A stretch of DNA of 7,661 nt from Sulfurimonas sp. (GTDB taxonomy: Bacteria; Campylobacterota; Campylobacteria; Campylobacterales; Sulfurimonadaceae). The stretch spans positions 1 to 7,661 of the forward strand of contig JALSKR010000254.1 in assembly GCA_026988735.1 (NCBI GenBank), in the 5' to 3' direction. This document shows positions 5,574-7,661 of the stretch, piece after piece (the first letter of the stretch is position 1; each line of letters begins with the position of its first letter). The notes beneath the pieces are model-generated. The model was not told the origin of the DNA. It made no database searches and was given only the letters and a program-made list of their open reading frames with translations. The position numbers were made by a program, and so were the translations under genes.

Positions 5574-7661
5574 ATTCAGTATCACTCTGTATTTTTTTCT
5601 CATACCATTTTCTGAGCCATTGATCAATCGGATTTATCATTTTATAAATTACAGGTACAACAAGCAATGTTAGCACCATTGAACTTAAAAGCCCGCCTAT
5701 AATGGCAATCGCCATCGGTGCCTTTGTTTCACTTCCTAAAGAATTGCTCAGTGCCAACGGAAGCATCGCGAATATCATCGCAATTGTTGTCATCAAAATC
5801 GGGCGAAGTCTTTTCTCTCCTGCTTCAAGCAGTGCGGCATTGGCATCTTTCCCACGCGTAACAGCATCATTGGCAAAATCAACCAGCAGTACGGCATTTT
5901 TCCCAACCATTCCCATCAGCAGCATAAAACCAATCATAACAAACAGACTGAAATGCAAATGTGTCAGATACAAAGCCAGCATAACCCCGATAATACTCAG
6001 AGGCAATGCCACCATAATGATAACAGGCTGAATGAGTGATTCATACAAAACCGCCAAGATAATGAACATCAAAATAACAGACAAACCAAGAGCCACACCA
6101 AAAGCTTTGGCAGTTTTTTCCATCTCTTCGGCAAAGCCTGTAAATTTATAATTAACTCCCTCAGGCAGTAATTCATCTATCTTTGCACGGGTATACTTCA
6201 CTGCCCCGCCAAGGTCAAGACCAAACAAATCAGAGTAAATTGTCACCTGTCTTTGTCTGTTATAGTGATAAATCGAAGCCAAAGACCTTGCATTTTTAAA
6301 ATTCACAAGACCATCAAGAAAAACAAGCTCACCGTTTTTGGCACGAAGCTGGATTTTTTTGAGATCATCTATGCTGACACGGTCTTTGTCTGGTAGTCTC
6401 AGGGTAATTTTGTACTGTTTTCCGTTTTGTTCAAAATAGGAAATTTCCAAATCACTTGAAAAGGCGATAGAAACAGCCTTTGCAATTTGTGCTGCACTGA
6501 TTCCCATTCTGTTGGCATTTTCACGGACAATATTGATGTCAATCTGTGGCTTTCCTTCATCAAGATTACTGTCAATATCAACAAAACCTTTTTTCTTTGC
6601 CAGATATTCCATCAGGTTTTTTCTTGCCACTGCAAGCTTAGCAAAAGAGTCTGCTGTCAAAACAATTTGGTACGGTACACTCACACCTGCACCTTTTATG
6701 TTGGGAATTGCCGCTGCTGTTATGAACATCTCTTTGGAAAATGGTTTGAGCTTTTGGCGGAACTCCTGAATAATCTCCTCTTGATTCTTCTCTCTACTGC
6801 CTTTTGGAGTAAGTTTGACATAAATGAGTGCTTTGTTTTTCTCATGCACACTGTTATAACCCACACTCAAGGTTGTAAAAACGACATTTTTGTCAGCTCT
6901 GATTAAATTTTCAATCACTTTGGACTCTCGTATCATTTCATCAAGACTGATACCCGCATCGGCTCTGAGTTTTACTTCAAACTCTGCTTTATCCTCTTTT
7001 GGCAAAAAGTCCATACCGATTTTAGGAAAGAGTGAAAGCGAAGCAACAAATACCCCAAGAACAAAAATAAGTGTCAAAAATTTAAAACGAAGCACAAAAT
7101 TCAGTGTTACAGCATATATTTTATCCAAGCGTTGAAAAATCGGTTCTGTAATGTTGTAAAACCTGCTCTCGCCTTTGTTTAGCACTCTTGCACTCAAACT
7201 CGGCATAAAACTCATAGCAACCGTGTAAGATATAATAACGGCAAAGCCTACAGTCATCGCAAAACTCTCAAAGAACTTTCCGACAATTCCGCTCATGTGT
7301 GCCACTGGAAGAAAAACAGCAAGTAACATTGCCGAAATCGCAAGAATAGCAAATGCCATCTCTTTGACTCCATAGAGTGCCGCTTCAAACTTGCCCATTC
7401 CTGCTTCCATCTTTTTGTAGATATTTTCTAAAACAACAATGGCATCATCTATAATAATCCCGATGGCAAGCGTAAGACCGATAAGCGTCATTTTATTGAG
7501 GTTGTATCCCATCAGATTCATTAAAGCAATCGTGCCCAGTATAGAGATAGGAATAGAGAGTGCCGAAACCAGTGTAATTGTAAAGTTTCTCAAAAATCCA
7601 AAAATGATTATAACTGCCAAAACAGCACCGTAAATAAGGTCAAATTTCACATCTTCAAGTG
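5572..7661 (-). CDS. RND efflux transporter, HAE1/AcrB-type, partial (N-terminal third outside window)
   Basis: The frame is open to the right edge, giving 695 visible codons and ending at TAA. By comparison with AcrB (about 1,050 residues), the visible part begins near the second transmembrane helix and roughly 335 residues are missing. Numbering from the GTG at 7648-7650, the proton-relay residues are intact: D68-D69 in GIIIDDAIVVLEN (TM4), K584 in GMVGKNAVLLVDF (TM10), and R614 and T621 in RLRPILMTT (TM11). TM2-TM6 occupy about residues 5-150 and TM7 about 188-208. The second periplasmic loop covers about 215-525, and the last helices follow to about 670. It is a proton-driven trimeric inner-membrane exporter of hydrophobic or amphiphilic compounds. 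An adaptor, an outer-membrane channel, or both may lie upstream. The internal GTG is not a true start, since the coding frame and homology continue before it. Confidence 0.93.
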   Translation of the reverse strand, partial: LEDVKFDLIYGAVLAVIIIFGFLRNFTITLVSALSIPISILGTIALMNLMGYNLNKMTLIGLTLAIGIIIDDAIVVLENIYKKMEAGMGKFEAALYGVKEMAFAILAISAMLLAVFLPVAHMSGIVGKFFESFAMTVGFAVIISYTVAMSFMPSLSARVLNKGESRFYNITEPIFQRLDKIYAVTLNFVLRFKFLTLIFVLGVFVASLSLFPKIGMDFLPKEDKAEFEVKLRADAGISLDEMIRESKVIENLIRADKNVVFTTLSVGYNSVHEKNKALIYVKLTPKGSREKNQEEIIQEFRQKLKPFSKEMFITAAAIPNIKGAGVSVPYQIVLTADSFAKLAVARKNLMEYLAKKKGFVDIDSNLDEGKPQIDINIVRENANRMGISAAQIAKAVSIAFSSDLEISYFEQNGKQYKITLRLPDKDRVSIDDLKKIQLRAKNGELVFLDGLVNFKNARSLASIYHYNRQRQVTIYSDLFGLDLGGAVKYTRAKIDELLPEGVNYKFTGFAEEMEKTAKAFGVALGLSVILMFIILAVLYESLIQPVIIMVALPLSIIGVMLALYLTHLHFSLFVMIGFMLLMGMVGKNAVLLVDFANDAVTRGKDANAALLEAGEKRLRPILMTTIAMIFAMLPLALSNSLGSETKAPMAIAIIGGLLSSMVLTLLVVPVIYKMINPIDQWLRKWYEKKIQSDTE

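Noticed and set aside
6487..6906. Plus-strand open frame of 139 codons opposite the RND gene
   Set aside because: It is antisense to the RND periplasmic domain, has biased composition, and has no convincing ribosome binding site or recognisable domain.
7648..7650. GTG as a true start of the RND gene
   Set aside because: The same frame stays open to the window edge, and the first residues match the middle of an RND protein at about TM2, so it is an internal codon of a gene cut by the window.

Overview
The window is about 37% G+C by eye. It is almost entirely coding and nearly all on the minus strand. AT-rich codon use, strong AAGGAG-type ribosome binding sites, a TATAAT box without an obvious -35, and protein sequences typical of Campylobacterota suggest a Sulfurimonas- or Arcobacter-like bacterium. 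That placement is an inference from sequence style and was not tested by a search.

Layout, reading the minus strand from the right edge leftwards: (1) an RND (HAE1/AcrB-type) proton-driven efflux transporter, with its N-terminal third beyond the right edge (5572-7661); (2) a HlyD-family periplasmic adaptor (4404-5561); (3) a tandem two-domain ABC ATPase (2775-4397); (4) and (5) two ABC-2 family permeases (1657-2778 and 578-1657); (6) a single-domain bacteriohemerythrin (95-520) behind a 57-base gap that holds its own TATAAT box and an 8-bp dyad. At the left edge is the acidic C-terminal tail of a plus-strand gene (2-91), which converges on the hemerythrin gene with 3 bases between the stop codons. 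No gene-free stretch exceeds 60 bases.

Genes 2-5 have the same order and domain make-up as E. coli ybhG-ybhF-ybhS-ybhR: adaptor, duplicated ATPase and permease pair. They should form one ABC export machine in the inner membrane, with the adaptor reaching towards an outer-membrane channel. The RND gene is tightly joined to them: the adaptor's ribosome binding site overlaps the RND stop codon. The cluster therefore probably makes a proton-driven pump and an ATP-driven pump from one transcript. Spacings of 11, 6, -4 and -1 bases point to translational coupling.

The most unusual signal not explained by genes is an iterated palindrome, TTACATGTAA. There are four exact copies and one 9/10 copy in 7.7 kb, all inside genes and four of the five in the same codon phase. 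The second is the dyad just upstream of the hemerythrin -10 box. I saw no RNA genes, CRISPR arrays, insertion sequences or convincing intrinsic terminators.
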